Shown here piece after piece: positions 1-7,555 of a stretch of DNA of 37,609 bases. The stretch spans positions 1 to 37,609 of the forward strand of contig NZ_SSMW01000156.1 in the NCBI RefSeq assembly GCF_004799405.1, given 5' to 3'. Each line of letters begins with the position of its first letter. Position 1 is the stretch's first letter. Made by a program: the position numbers and the translations under genes. Below the pieces are notes generated by a model. It did not search any database. It had not been told where the DNA came from and worked only from the letters and a program-made list of their open reading frames with translations. The DNA comes from Bradyrhizobium sp. (GTDB lineage: Bacteria > Pseudomonadota > Alphaproteobacteria > Rhizobiales > Xanthobacteraceae).

Positions 1-205
1 GCGGTCATGTGAACCGCACTTACAGGCCGAACACATGGCTGCACCGACCAATGCTGCAAAACGTGAAGAAAGTTCTTGCCAACCCGGAGCCGTCCACACA
101 TGGCACAAAGCGCACATGGCGGGGGGCCGGATGATGTCGTTTCGGGGGAATAGCAGAAGTCGCATTTCCGGGCTGTGAGGTCTGCTTTTGACTCGAAGAC
201 GACAT
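1..205. repeat. Degenerate dispersed repeat, copy 1
   Basis: This gene-free stretch holds a degenerate copy of a dispersed intergenic repeat. The core at about 132-191 contains the string ttcgggggaatag, which recurs at 2629 and, with one base lost, at 3646. Read on the minus strand, it encodes a 61-residue open frame of low plausibility, of the kind often mis-annotated as a small hypothetical protein in Bradyrhizobium genomes (this comparison is from memory). I see no promoter, RNA gene or coding signal in it. It is best treated as repeat remnant. Confidence 0.5.
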
Positions 206-363
206 GGGACCGGTGACCCTCTCGCGGTACCCCTCAACACAATTTCATTTTGGTGCTACTTTCATCGAACGCTTGAAGCAGCCGCACCTTCTCGTCGGCC
301 GTAACTCTCAACTGGCGGGGGCCAAACCCGTTGTGTGTGCGACCCGATTGCTGGAAATTCCTT

Positions 364-2499
364 ATGACGACAAACATCAGGGCCTACGGTCAAACAACTT
401 GGCGCGTCCTGTATGCCATCGGCGCGGCAAACCTTCTAAAGCGTTTGATGTTTGCGCTGGTCCGTACCGCTGGAATGCCTGGGACATTGCTTGGCCTTCT
501 GCTATTGGCCGCTCCACCGGCTTGCGCGTGGGAATATTGGGGCGGCGACAGCGGCGGACAGCGATTCTCGCCGCTGACGCAGATCACGCCGGCCAATGTT
601 GGCAATCTTGTTCCCGCCTTCGAATTCCACACTGGCGATCTCGAAGCTCGCGCGCCCGCGCTGATGGCGCGCACGAAGTTCGAGGCCACCCCTCTATTGG
701 TCGAGGACAGCCTGATCTTCTGCACGCCCTTCAACGAGGTCATCGCGCTGGATCCCGCTACCGGCGCACAGAAGTGGCGCTATGATCCCAAGGTCTCGCC
801 CAGCCAGCGGCCGGGCAATCGCTACGTCTGCCGCGGGATCACCTATTGGGCCGACGGGCAGGCGGCTAAGGGCGCGCCTTGCAGTTCGCGGATCTTCATG
901 GGTACCAACGACTACCGCGTGATCGCGCTCGACGCCAGATCCGGTACTCCCTGCGCCGATTTCGGCACCAATGGCGAGGTGAGGATCGAGATCGGCAAGC
1001 CGCTAGTGTGGCCGGGTGAATTCCAGATCACTTCCCCGCCGGTGGTCAGCCATGGCGTGGTCGTGGTCGGCTCTTCGATATCGGACAATGTGCGCGTGGA
1101 TGCACCGCTTGGCATCGTGCGCGCCTTTGACGCGCGATCCGGTGCCGCACGCTGGAGCTTCGACCCCCTGGTTCACGATGGCATCAGCGCCGGCCACGCC
1201 AATGTCTGGGCGCCGATGTCGGTGGATGATGAGCGCGGCCTGGTGTTCCTGCCGACGACGTCGCCTAGTCCGGATTTCTGGGGCGGCGAGCGCCCCGGCA
1301 ACGACGAACACGCCAATTCGGTGGTCGCGCTCAGAACCGAGACCGGCGAACTGGTATGGTCGTTTCAGACCGTGCATCACGACGTCTGGGATTATGACCT
1401 GCCGGCGCAACCGACGCTGGCGCGGATCGATACCGGCGACGGCCTGCGCGACGTCGTGATCCAACCGACCAAGCAGGGCTTTGTGTTCGTGCTCGACCGC
1501 GACACCGGCAAGCCGGTTTGGCCGGTCGAGGAGCGCGCCGTGCCGCAGGGCGGGGTAGAGGGTGAAAAGCTATCGCCAACACAGCCGTTTCCGACCCACG
1601 TGCCCGACCTGATGCCGCAGCGTTTCGCGCCCGAAGACGAGTTCAAGTTCCCACCCATTATCGGCAGCCCGTCCTGCGACGCGCAGCTTTCTGGCTTGCG
1701 CAATGACGGGCTCTACACGCCGCCCTCGATGCAAGGCACGATGATCTTTCCGATGACCGGCGGCGGCGTGAACTGGGGCGGCGCGGCGTTCGATCCGATA
1801 AACCAGGTCCTTTTCGCCAACACCAGTTACGCCGTGCATCTCGTCAAGCTGATCCCGCGCGCGGAAGCGGAAGGTCTTAAACCTCCCCCGGGGGTCGATT
1901 TCGGACGGCAAATCGGCGCGCCCTTTGCGATGACGCGCAAGGTGGCGATGTCGAAGCTTGGGCTCCTCTGCAACAAGCCGCCCTGGGGCGCTTTGGTTGC
2001 CGTCGACTTGAAAGCCGGAAAAATCCTGTGGCGTTCGACCGTCGGCACTACCGAAGACCGCGCGCCGCTCGAAATCGCCTTCAAGTGGGGCACGCCGCTC
2101 GTCAACGGCGTCGCGATCACCGCCGGTGGCCTGGTGTTCACCGGCGCGATGGACGCCTATCTGCGTGCTTTCGATGCCAAATCGGGCGAAGAGTTGTGGC
2201 AGGGCAGGCTACCGGTGCCCGGTGTCGCCAATCCGATGACTTATCTATGGAAGGGCGAGCAATATGTCGCGATCGCCGCCGGCGGTCATTCCGAAGCCGG
2301 CACCACGATCGGCGACAGCCTCGTGGCTTTTCGTCTGCCGCGGCCGGGTGAGGCACCATCACTGTGGTCACGCACCATCGACCGGCCCGGTGGACGGTTC
2401 TGGAGCAAGGCGATCGTGTGTGTCCTTGCACTTGCGTTGATCGCGGTCGCGATGTGGCGCTGGTGGCGGCGCGCCAGACTGCGCAAGACCGCCATCTAG
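364..2499 (+). CDS. PQQ-dependent dehydrogenase (glucose dehydrogenase-like), membrane anchored
   Basis: Periplasmic quinoprotein dehydrogenase that would oxidise a sugar or alcohol and pass electrons to ubiquinone; the substrate cannot be read from sequence. The eight-bladed propeller fold is shown by the N-terminal WEYWGGDSGGQRFSPL block, repeated blade motifs such as ALDPATGAQKW and AFDARSGAARW, the HHDVWDYDLPAQPTL block, and the C-terminal GTPLVNGVAITAGGLVFTG to AAGGHSEAGTTIGDSLVAF blocks, all typical of the membrane glucose dehydrogenase family. Instead of the usual N-terminal multi-helix anchor it has a signal-like N-terminus (hydrophobic run ending PPACA before WEYW) and one C-terminal membrane helix followed by a basic tail (WRWWRRARLRK). 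ATG 364 has a weak GGAAA upstream; ATG 448 would give a cleaner signal peptide and TTG 331 is also open. No PQQ biosynthesis genes lie in the window. Confidence 0.88.
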   Translation: MTTNIRAYGQTTWRVLYAIGAANLLKRLMFALVRTAGMPGTLLGLLLLAAPPACAWEYWGGDSGGQRFSPLTQITPANVGNLVPAFEFHTGDLEARAPALMARTKFEATPLLVEDSLIFCTPFNEVIALDPATGAQKWRYDPKVSPSQRPGNRYVCRGITYWADGQAAKGAPCSSRIFMGTNDYRVIALDARSGTPCADFGTNGEVRIEIGKPLVWPGEFQITSPPVVSHGVVVVGSSISDNVRVDAPLGIVRAFDARSGAARWSFDPLVHDGISAGHANVWAPMSVDDERGLVFLPTTSPSPDFWGGERPGNDEHANSVVALRTETGELVWSFQTVHHDVWDYDLPAQPTLARIDTGDGLRDVVIQPTKQGFVFVLDRDTGKPVWPVEERAVPQGGVEGEKLSPTQPFPTHVPDLMPQRFAPEDEFKFPPIIGSPSCDAQLSGLRNDGLYTPPSMQGTMIFPMTGGGVNWGGAAFDPINQVLFANTSYAVHLVKLIPRAEAEGLKPPPGVDFGRQIGAPFAMTRKVAMSKLGLLCNKPPWGALVAVDLKAGKILWRSTVGTTEDRAPLEIAFKWGTPLVNGVAITAGGLVFTGAMDAYLRAFDAKSGEELWQGRLPVPGVANPMTYLWKGEQYVAIAAGGHSEAGTTIGDSLVAFRLPRPGEAPSLWSRTIDRPGGRFWSKAIVCVLALALIAVAMWRWWRRARLRKTAI

Positions 2500-2574
2500 C
2501 ATCAGGCACCTTGGCGAGCCGTCCGCCCGGTGGGTCTCTTCACCCTCTGGGTCACTTCCTCCGAAAAAAGGCCC

Positions 2575-2700
2575 GATGCAGCAATCAAGGTTATAACGGA
2601 CTGCTGGGGGGCAGGACGATGTCCGCTGTTCGGGGGAATAGTCGCGTTTCGATTGCCGTCAGTCCGTTTGTGACCCCCAACGCAATCGCTCTGTTCTGAG
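2575..2700. repeat. Dispersed repeat, copy 2 (left of the SDR gene)
   Basis: The 36 bases at 2627-2662 are repeated in the same orientation at 3645-3679 with one single-base gap and one substitution. The two copies bracket the short-chain dehydrogenase gene, with about 980 bases between them. The first 13 bases of the shared core (ttcgggggaatag) also occur in the copy near 144. No coding capacity is credible here; this and the flanking sequence fill the gap between the PQQ dehydrogenase and the SDR gene. Confidence 0.7.
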
Positions 2701-2783
2701 CGAGCTGGTCCAGTGGCTTGCTTTAGCCTAAACTCTTACGTTGCCGAACATTCGATGGGGCTGGTTGGATAGGTGTGCGAGAC

Positions 2784-3575
2784 ATGCGCTTAGAGGGCAA
2801 GGTTGCGGTTATCACGGGGGCCGGGCAAACACGGGGCGAGAGTATCGGCAATGGTCGGGCGGCAGCGGTTCTTTTTGCACGCGAGGGTGCAAAGCTGGTG
2901 TTGGCAAATCGGACTATGGTCTCTTTGGAGGCGACACGGGAGCTCTTACGCAAGGAGGGGTTTGATGCTGAATGCGTGGTTGCCGATATCAGTAAGGAGG
3001 ATGACTGCGCGGCGCTGGTGAAAACTGCGGTCTCCAAGTTCGGGCGTATCGACATACTTCACAATAATGTCGGTATTGGCGGCCGAGATGGCGATACTGT
3101 CAACATCGAGAAAAGCGCTTGGGACAACATCTTCAATGTCAATCTCGATGGAGCGATGTTGATCAGCAAGCACGTTTTGCCGGTCATGCGATCTCAGAAG
3201 TCTGGCAGCATCACCCATGTCAGCAGCGTCGCCGCCATCGCTTCGTATCCGCTGATTGCCTACAAGACATCCAAGGCTGCATTACATGAGTTCGCACGAT
3301 GGGTGGCCTTTGAAAACGCGCCGCACAACATTCGCTGCAACGTTCTAATGCTTGGCCTAATCGACACGCCAATGGCAATTGAGGGTTACCATCAAGCGAC
3401 AGGAACGCCCCGAGATACGTTACGCAAGCAACGAGATGCACAAGTCCCGATGGGTCGCATGGGGAAGGCTTGGGAGACGGCGAACGTCGCAGTGTTCCTG
3501 GCTTCGGATGAGGCTTCCTACGTTACGGGTGCCGTCATACCCGTCGACGGCGGCCTGCACACACGCGTCGGCTGA
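2784..3575 (+). CDS. Short-chain dehydrogenase/reductase (SDR)
   Basis: Cytoplasmic NAD(P)-dependent oxidoreductase of the classical SDR family, about 263 residues, the usual length. Visible marks are the N-terminal beta strand and cofactor loop (VAVITGAGQTRGESIGNGRA, a longer variant of TGxxxGxG), the HNNVG motif, the catalytic Ser in VSSVAA, the YKTSK active-site motif, and the C-terminal PVDGG block. The substrate cannot be deduced. ATG 2784 has AGGTG nine bases upstream; GTG 2775 is an in-frame alternative that would overlap that site. Base composition is unlike its neighbours: four 60-base rows inside the gene average about 52% GC, against 65-73% in rows from the flanking genes. With the bracketing direct repeats this suggests transferred cargo (inference). 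Confidence 0.85.
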   Translation: MRLEGKVAVITGAGQTRGESIGNGRAAAVLFAREGAKLVLANRTMVSLEATRELLRKEGFDAECVVADISKEDDCAALVKTAVSKFGRIDILHNNVGIGGRDGDTVNIEKSAWDNIFNVNLDGAMLISKHVLPVMRSQKSGSITHVSSVAAIASYPLIAYKTSKAALHEFARWVAFENAPHNIRCNVLMLGLIDTPMAIEGYHQATGTPRDTLRKQRDAQVPMGRMGKAWETANVAVFLASDEASYVTGAVIPVDGGLHTRVG

Positions 3576-3589
3576 TCCCGCGTCCCCGG

Positions 3590-3690
3590 ACGACTTCCGA
3601 TTTTGGCACTTTTCGGACATGCCGAGCCGGTCTGGAAATGTCCTTGTTCGGGGAATAGTCGCGTTTCGATTGCCGTTAGGAACCGTTTCA
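3590..3690. repeat. Dispersed repeat, copy 3 (right of the SDR gene)
   Basis: The 35 bases at 3645-3679 match 2627-2662 in direct orientation except for one missing G and one C/T change. Just before it, 3590-3625 reads as another part of the same kind of remnant (a tttggcacttttcggacatg string). It lies between the SDR stop and the broken epoxide hydrolase gene. Confidence 0.7.
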
Positions 3691-3806
3691 AGCGCGTCCA
3701 ACTCTCGATCGTCAGGGCACGCGTATGCTCATTGCGAAATGGCTCTCGCCGGTCGATCTTACACGTTATCGTTCGAGCGCGACGCCGCAAACGCGAGGGG
3801 AAGACC

Positions 3807-4380
3807 ATGACCATGCTACCGGAATTCGCCACCGTTCAAACCAACGGCATTCGGCTGCGGGTGGCCCTCGCCGGAAAGGGACCGCTGGTCGTGCTGGTGC
3901 ATGGCTGGCCGGAGAGCTGGTACTCCTGGCGGCATCAGATCCCGGCCCTTGCTGAAGCGGGCTATCGCGCCGCTGCGCCCGATGTCCGCGGCTATGGCGG
4001 CAGCGACAAGCCAGCCGCGATCGAGGCCTATGCGATCAAGGAGATGTGCGCCGACATCGCGGGACTCGTTGAAGGTCTCGGCGAGCGACAGGCAATTCTG
4101 GTCGGCCACGATTGGGGAGCGCCCATTGTCTGGAACACTTCGCTGTTCTTTCCGCAAAGGGTTCGGGCGGTCGCCGGACTGAGCGTTCCCCATGCCGGAA
4201 GAGGCCCGGCCCCCCGCATCGAGCTGTTTCGAAACACCTACAAGGATCGCGCGCATGCGCGAGCACGTGACCGATCTGCGGCTCGTTCGAATTATCGACG
4301 GCGGCGGCCATTGGGTGCAGCAGGAGCGCCCCGCCGAAGTGAATGCGGCTCTATTGGAGTTTCTGGGAGGCTTGGCCTGA
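3807..4380 (+). pseudogene. Epoxide hydrolase / alpha-beta hydrolase, internally deleted and frameshifted
   Basis: Remnant of a soluble epoxide-hydrolase-type alpha/beta hydrolase. The first frame starts at ATG 3807 (GAGGGGAAG upstream; ATG 3813 also possible) and gives a good N-terminal half: LVHGWPESWYSWRHQIP (HG oxyanion loop), DVRGYGGSDKP, and GHDWGAP with the nucleophile Asp. Homology stops at FRNTYKDR near 4249. The C-terminal end of the family resumes in another frame from about 4255 (MREHVTDLRLVRIIDGGGHW, with the catalytic His, then VQQERPAEVNAALLEFL) and stops at 4380. The whole cap domain and the catalytic-acid region are missing, roughly 130-160 residues by family length, so the junction at about 4249-4255 is an out-of-frame deletion. 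The first frame runs on to 4700 with no family-like sequence. Confidence 0.8.
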
Positions 4381-4503
4381 GCGGGCGGGCCGCGGGAGCG
4401 GACGCATACGGACAGTTCCGCGCTACGCGCGTCCAATTGGTGACGATATTCGAATTGGGGTCCGATGACCTCGAGAAATTGCGCCGAAACGGGCCCTCCC
4501 GGT

Positions 4504-4542
4504 CAAAAAGTTGCGGCCAGCCTTTGGGGGAAGGCTGGCCGC
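4504..4542 (-). terminator. Rho-independent terminator of the LapG-like peptidase gene
   Basis: Perfect 12-base-pair stem (4513-4524 pairing with 4531-4542) with a six-base loop. On the minus strand it is followed by five T residues (complement of 4505-4509). It lies about 70 bases beyond the stop of the minus-strand gene at 4615. Confidence 0.8.
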
Positions 4543-4560
4543 GCGCGATCCGGTCTGGGA

Positions 4561-4583
4561 CGGGGAGGGGTGGGGATGTGACC
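4561..4583. repeat. G-run element, copy 1
   Basis: The 19 bases cggggaggggtggggatgt at 4561-4579 are repeated exactly at 7301-7319 in the same orientation; weaker similarity continues for several bases. This copy lies in the 3' untranslated part of the minus-strand peptidase gene, where the transcript would carry the C-rich complement, which includes CCCCTCCCC. Confidence 0.6.
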
Positions 4584-4614
4584 GGGTCGCGGGTTCCTTG
4601 TTTCTGTTGTCTGG

Positions 4615-5235
4615 TTAGCGGGCGCTGGCGGTGGCAGCCGCGGGGCGGCCGTCGCCAAGCGAGACCCATACATTCGGATCGCTCTGTGACTGGCGCTTGA
4701 CGAAGCGGTAACCGGTCTCGGTCCAGGTCACGACGTTTTCATTCTGGTTGTCGAGAATGAACTCGCCCTTGTCGCTTTTCACGGTCAGCACCGCGTGGCC
4801 TTCACCCTTTTTGTCGCGTACCACCGTGATCAGCAACGCCTCGCGCGGCCATCCGGCATCGATCAGCATCTTGCGCTTCAAGAGCACGTAGTCCTCGCAG
4901 TCGCCGTAGCCGTCGGTCGGCAACGACCATTTCTCGATCACGCCCCAATGATCCATATCGGTCATCGGCTTGATCGTTTCGTTGACCCAGCGGTTGACCC
5001 GCAGCAGATCCCGCCAAGCCGTCTGCGACATCACGATGTCGCGTGGCTCAGACCCACCGCCGCGGCATTCGCCGGGATTTTCGACGCAAAATTCAACCCA
5101 GCCGATCGGCGCGCGCGTGGTGTCGCCAAGGCTGGCATAAAGAACCCGTTCGTCTCCGGCATACGCCGCCGCACTCATCCCCAACAGAACGGCAACAACA
5201 GCCAATCCGCTTCCCTGTCCCCTGAACCCGAACAT
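4615..5235 (-). CDS. Transglutaminase-like cysteine peptidase (BTLCP / LapG-like)
   Basis: Exported 206-residue protein of the bacterial transglutaminase-like cysteine proteinase family (DUF920), to which the periplasmic protease LapG belongs. A signal peptide covers about residues 1-26 (hydrophobic core LAVVAVLLG, end AYA). The catalytic triad is visible as Cys113 in GDCEDY, His147 in GEGHAVL and Asp162 in ILDNQ. LapG proteins cut large surface adhesins under control of a c-di-GMP sensor; no adhesin or LapD-like gene is in the window, so that role is only suggested by family. ATG 5235 places the signal peptide correctly; an upstream in-frame extension to 5274 is open but adds a non-signal leader. 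A tandem PilZ gene lies upstream on the same strand, separated by an AT-rich spacer that probably carries the promoter. A strong terminator follows at 4504-4542. Confidence 0.88.
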   Translation of the reverse strand: MFGFRGQGSGLAVVAVLLGMSAAAYAGDERVLYASLGDTTRAPIGWVEFCVENPGECRGGGSEPRDIVMSQTAWRDLLRVNRWVNETIKPMTDMDHWGVIEKWSLPTDGYGDCEDYVLLKRKMLIDAGWPREALLITVVRDKKGEGHAVLTVKSDKGEFILDNQNENVVTWTETGYRFVKRQSQSDPNVWVSLGDGRPAAATASAR

Positions 5236-5566
5236 TGTGGCCCCCGTTTCTTGTTGGGACCACGTTTCGCACAAAGGTTTTGCGTCGCCGCTAAGTAAGC
5301 CAAGTACAATTGAGATGAATGTAAGTAAAAACTGAGATTGATTTGAGCTATACTTGAGTAAAACTCGATTAAAATTTGAAACAACTGCAATTGATTCAAA
5401 TTTTATGCATTAAGGCGCCGGACCCCGTCATTGCAGGGGTTTGCGGCGGCAAAGGCCGGGTGCGTTAACTCCGTTGGCGCGGATGCCAAATGCTGAAAAC
5501 GGCATCCGGCAATCCGGATACCGCCTTCAGGCTGCACAAAAACAGGGATTCGGTAGGCGCAGCGGT
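5236..5566. promoter_or_regulatory. AT-rich spacer with an 11-base-pair dyad
   Basis: 331-base gap between the PilZ stop and the LapG-like start, both minus strand. About 5280-5415 is strikingly AT-rich for this genome. It contains a perfect inverted repeat, taaaatttgaa at 5370-5380 and ttcaaatttta at 5395-5405, separated by 14 bases, plus several aagta, caattg and gattgatttga-like repeats between 5290 and 5395. This looks like an upstream regulatory region for the peptidase gene. A hairpin-forming pair (ggatgcc / ggcatcc) lies near 5479-5505, just past the PilZ stop. No gene was found. Confidence 0.45.
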
Positions 5567-6181
5567 TTACCGCGCGGTAACGCTTTCCTCGAGCGTCTCT
5601 TCGAGCTGCTCGTGGACGAACTCGAGCGCGAAACCTTCTTCGAGGTTTCGCACCACCCTGGCCGAGACCTTGCCGAGCATGACGAGGGATTTCAACGGCG
5701 GGCGGTTTTCCGCGGCGATCGCGGCCCCGGACAGCGACATGTCGATAATCCGGCAGGTCATCTTGGTGCCGTCCTCAAGCGTGAGCAGGGCAATCGGATT
5801 GCGTGGCACAATGCGGTCGTGGCGGCGGTCTTCCGGCAGATTGAGAATGTCGCGGTTGGCGAGCCAGGTCAGTTGGGCCGCGAGCTTGTCGCGCTTGCGC
5901 GCGGTCGCACCCACGCTCATCGCAAAGCCGTTGTCGATAATGCGGGTGATCTTGCCCTCGACCCGGCCGATATGGTCGAGATAGGCGATCACGCGATCGC
6001 CGACATTGCCGATGCCGGGCGCCAGCAACGCCAGCCCCCCCGGCGACATGTTGATGATCTGGCAGGGAAATTCGCGCCGGTCTGGCAGCATGTAGCGGCC
6101 CAGCAGGTGAACCTTCACTCGCTGGAAACGCCGGCGCTCCTCGGCGGCCGGAAGAATCGTTTTTCTGCTCGCTAACGCCAT
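5567..6181 (-). CDS. Tandem PilZ domain protein
   Basis: Cytoplasmic 204-residue protein with two PilZ domains, the c-di-GMP receptor fold. Domain 1 (about 15-95) has R17xxxR21 (RRFQR) and NMSPGG at 44-49. Domain 2 (about 120-195) has R123xxxR127 (RIVPR) and DMSLSG at 147-152. Both halves therefore keep the full binding signature RxxxR plus [D/N]xSxxG. ATG 6181 is chosen; GTG 6190 is an in-frame alternative nine bases upstream. A CtrA-like box with one mismatch (TTAA-N7-TTAG) lies at 6237-6251, about 55 bases before the start. Its target process is unknown; the neighbouring LapG-like peptidase and PAS protein suggest surface or motility control (inference). Confidence 0.88.
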   Translation of the reverse strand: MALASRKTILPAAEERRRFQRVKVHLLGRYMLPDRREFPCQIINMSPGGLALLAPGIGNVGDRVIAYLDHIGRVEGKITRIIDNGFAMSVGATARKRDKLAAQLTWLANRDILNLPEDRRHDRIVPRNPIALLTLEDGTKMTCRIIDMSLSGAAIAAENRPPLKSLVMLGKVSARVVRNLEEGFALEFVHEQLEETLEESVTAR

Positions 6182-6236
6182 CTTCGCCACCCGACAACCG
6201 GCTCTTCGGTGTCGCCTGACCCTACGGCCAGCAGGG

Positions 6237-6251
6237 TTAACGAGTGGTTAG
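6237..6251. promoter_or_regulatory. CtrA-like box, one mismatch
   Basis: TTAA-N7-TTAG, one base off the palindromic CtrA consensus TTAA-N7-TTAA. It lies about 55 bases upstream of the PilZ start on the minus strand and 28 bases upstream of a possible small plus-strand frame at 6279. Confidence 0.4.
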
Positions 6252-6278
6252 CAATGCTTGCACGGAGGATAGGCATTC

Positions 6279-6488
6279 ATGTTGTCGCGGGACAACCGCA
6301 GGAATCCCGTTGAATCCCCAGGAATGACCGAGCACAAAATGCCCATCGCGGTTGCGATCTCCTTACCCGCGAACCAGTCGGTTCACATCAGAACGCCGCC
6401 GGTCCCTGGCGATCAACCATCCGGCGATCCGGTTGCAGCCGTGGCCGGAAGCGGCGGAGTGATTAACGCAGGCCCTCATAGACTATGA
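6279..6488 (+). CDS. Possible small protein, 69 residues, doubtful
   Basis: Open frame with an ATG nine bases downstream of ggagga (6264-6269), in the gap between the divergent PilZ and PAS genes. The product has no membrane segment or recognisable motif and is rich in Pro, Ala and Gly. Its last 26 bases overlap the 3' end of the PAS gene on the other strand. The only support is the ribosome-binding site and the nearby CtrA-like box. It may be chance. Confidence 0.2.
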   Translation: MLSRDNRRNPVESPGMTEHKMPIAVAISLPANQSVHIRTPPVPGDQPSGDPVAAVAGSGGVINAGPHRL

Positions 6489-7020
6489 AGCCGCGCGCGA
6501 TCGCCAGCTTTCGCAGCGCGCGTGGAACGAAACGCTGCGGCGGATGACCGAGATAGCGCCACGATCTCAATCTGAAATCCCCGAGCACGCCGTGTTGGTT
6601 TTCGAACGGCGCCAGCAATCCGGTCAGGCTCAGTGGCGTGTGCGCCCTGGCATTGAACGGCAGCAGCAGCAATTCCATTTGAGCCGGTGAGCCATCTTCC
6701 GAGATCGCGGTAATGCCGGCGACAGCGGCCAGCATTTCTTCGGCCACTACCGCTATAATATTCTCGATTTCGCGGCGGTCGTCCGGCGTGAACAGGGCGG
6801 AAAAGCTTCGGTCCTTCAAATCACGGCCGAGCAGGGCGCAGACCCGGGTTCCGGCGACCCGAAACGGATAGCCGGCGCTGCCGTCATAAGACAGCACGAA
6901 GATGTCGCCGAGCAATTCGCGCACCGCGCCGGGCTCGATATCGCTGCGGTCCGGCGCGCGCGCGCCGCCACGCCTTTCGTCCCAATATGCGAAAAACTCG
7001 CGGCTCGACGGATGTTTCAT
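6463..7020 (-). CDS. PAS_5-type PAS domain protein
   Basis: Cytoplasmic 185-residue protein matching the alphaproteobacterial PAS_5 family. The family start is recognisable (SREFFAYWDERRGGARAPDRSDIEP), followed by VRELLGDIFVLSYDG, the YPFRVAGTRVCALLGRDL core, and the RSFSALF segment. These proteins are stand-alone sensory-type domains of unknown ligand, with no output domain here. ATG 7020 gives the usual family N-terminus. It is on the same strand as PilZ but separated by about 280 bases. A perfect TTAA-N7-TTAA box lies 149 bases upstream of its start. The stop region overlaps a doubtful small frame on the plus strand. Confidence 0.8.
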   Translation of the reverse strand: MKHPSSREFFAYWDERRGGARAPDRSDIEPGAVRELLGDIFVLSYDGSAGYPFRVAGTRVCALLGRDLKDRSFSALFTPDDRREIENIIAVVAEEMLAAVAGITAISEDGSPAQMELLLLPFNARAHTPLSLTGLLAPFENQHGVLGDFRLRSWRYLGHPPQRFVPRALRKLAIARGFIVYEGLR

Positions 7021-7168
7021 GCCTTAGCCTTGCCCTCGCGCGCGGCTTGGTGGGACACATTTGTCCCGCTATCGCGCACCCGCATTCCCCAGGTTGTTCT
7101 GCAAGACAGGCTTTGCAGCGTCCATGCCGAAGGTCCGTTTTCGCGCCTCCGGCCTCACCTTTGCGCCG

Positions 7169-7183
7169 TTAACGTTAAATTAA
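7169..7183. promoter_or_regulatory. Perfect CtrA-type box
   Basis: TTAA-N7-TTAA followed by C, the palindromic consensus of the alphaproteobacterial cell-cycle regulator CtrA. It lies between the PAS start (7020, minus) and an orphan plus-strand terminator at 7354-7385, so it could serve either a minus-strand PAS transcript or a plus-strand small RNA. Confidence 0.5.
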
Positions 7184-7300
7184 CTATGCGATTGGGGATC
7201 GCCGCAGGGCTGCTAGTGTCCGCGCACTTCAACGCGTTCCGGTTTTCCTCCAGGGGCCGGCGAGGTTGTTACAGCGGCGTTAAACGGTTTGGTCGTCGCG

Positions 7301-7323
7301 CGGGGAGGGGTGGGGATGTCACC
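7301..7323. repeat. G-run element, copy 2
   Basis: Exact 19-base match to 4561-4579 (cggggaggggtggggatgt). It is embedded in the candidate small RNA, 35 bases before its terminator stem. It has three runs of four G, one short of a standard quadruplex motif. Confidence 0.6.
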
Positions 7324-7353
7324 CGGTTTCCAGCGCGCAAGGTCAACGAGCTA

Positions 7354-7385
7354 AAGGGAGGGCTTTCTCAGAGCCCTCCCTTTTT
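7354..7385 (+). terminator. Orphan Rho-independent terminator
   Basis: Perfect 11-base-pair stem (7354-7364 with 7372-7382), a seven-base loop, and a T tract running to 7385. Reading on the minus strand gives only a short T run, so plus is the likely direction. No plus-strand gene precedes it. Confidence 0.75.
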
Positions 7386-7555
7386 GATTCATTCGCTCTT
7401 GCGGCCGGCGCCCTCCGGGTCTTCGATGTCATCGAGATGTTGCCTTTAAGGGTATTCCCCGCCGCACGTTCGGCGCATATTGTGACCGAAACTGTCGGGC
7501 GGGGCCGGCTCCGCTGCGGCGCCCGTCTTTGTCATTTTACCCGAGGAGTAATTCC

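Larger units (their letters stand above)
7190..7385 (+). ncRNA. Candidate small RNA ending in a strong terminator
   Basis: The 535-base gap between PAS (7020) and the quinone oxidoreductase (7556) contains a strong plus-strand terminator but no credible plus-strand gene ending there. A transcript beginning somewhere after the CtrA-type box at 7169-7183 and ending at 7385 would be under 200 bases. It would carry the G-run element (7301-7319). The 5' end is a guess; possible -10-like strings near 7213-7219 are weak. No known RNA family was recognised (not 4.5S, 6S or tmRNA as far as I can see). Confidence 0.35.

Noticed and set aside
5441..6175. 244-residue plus-strand frame opposite the PilZ gene
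   Set aside because: The PilZ reading on the other strand has two complete domains, while this one has none.
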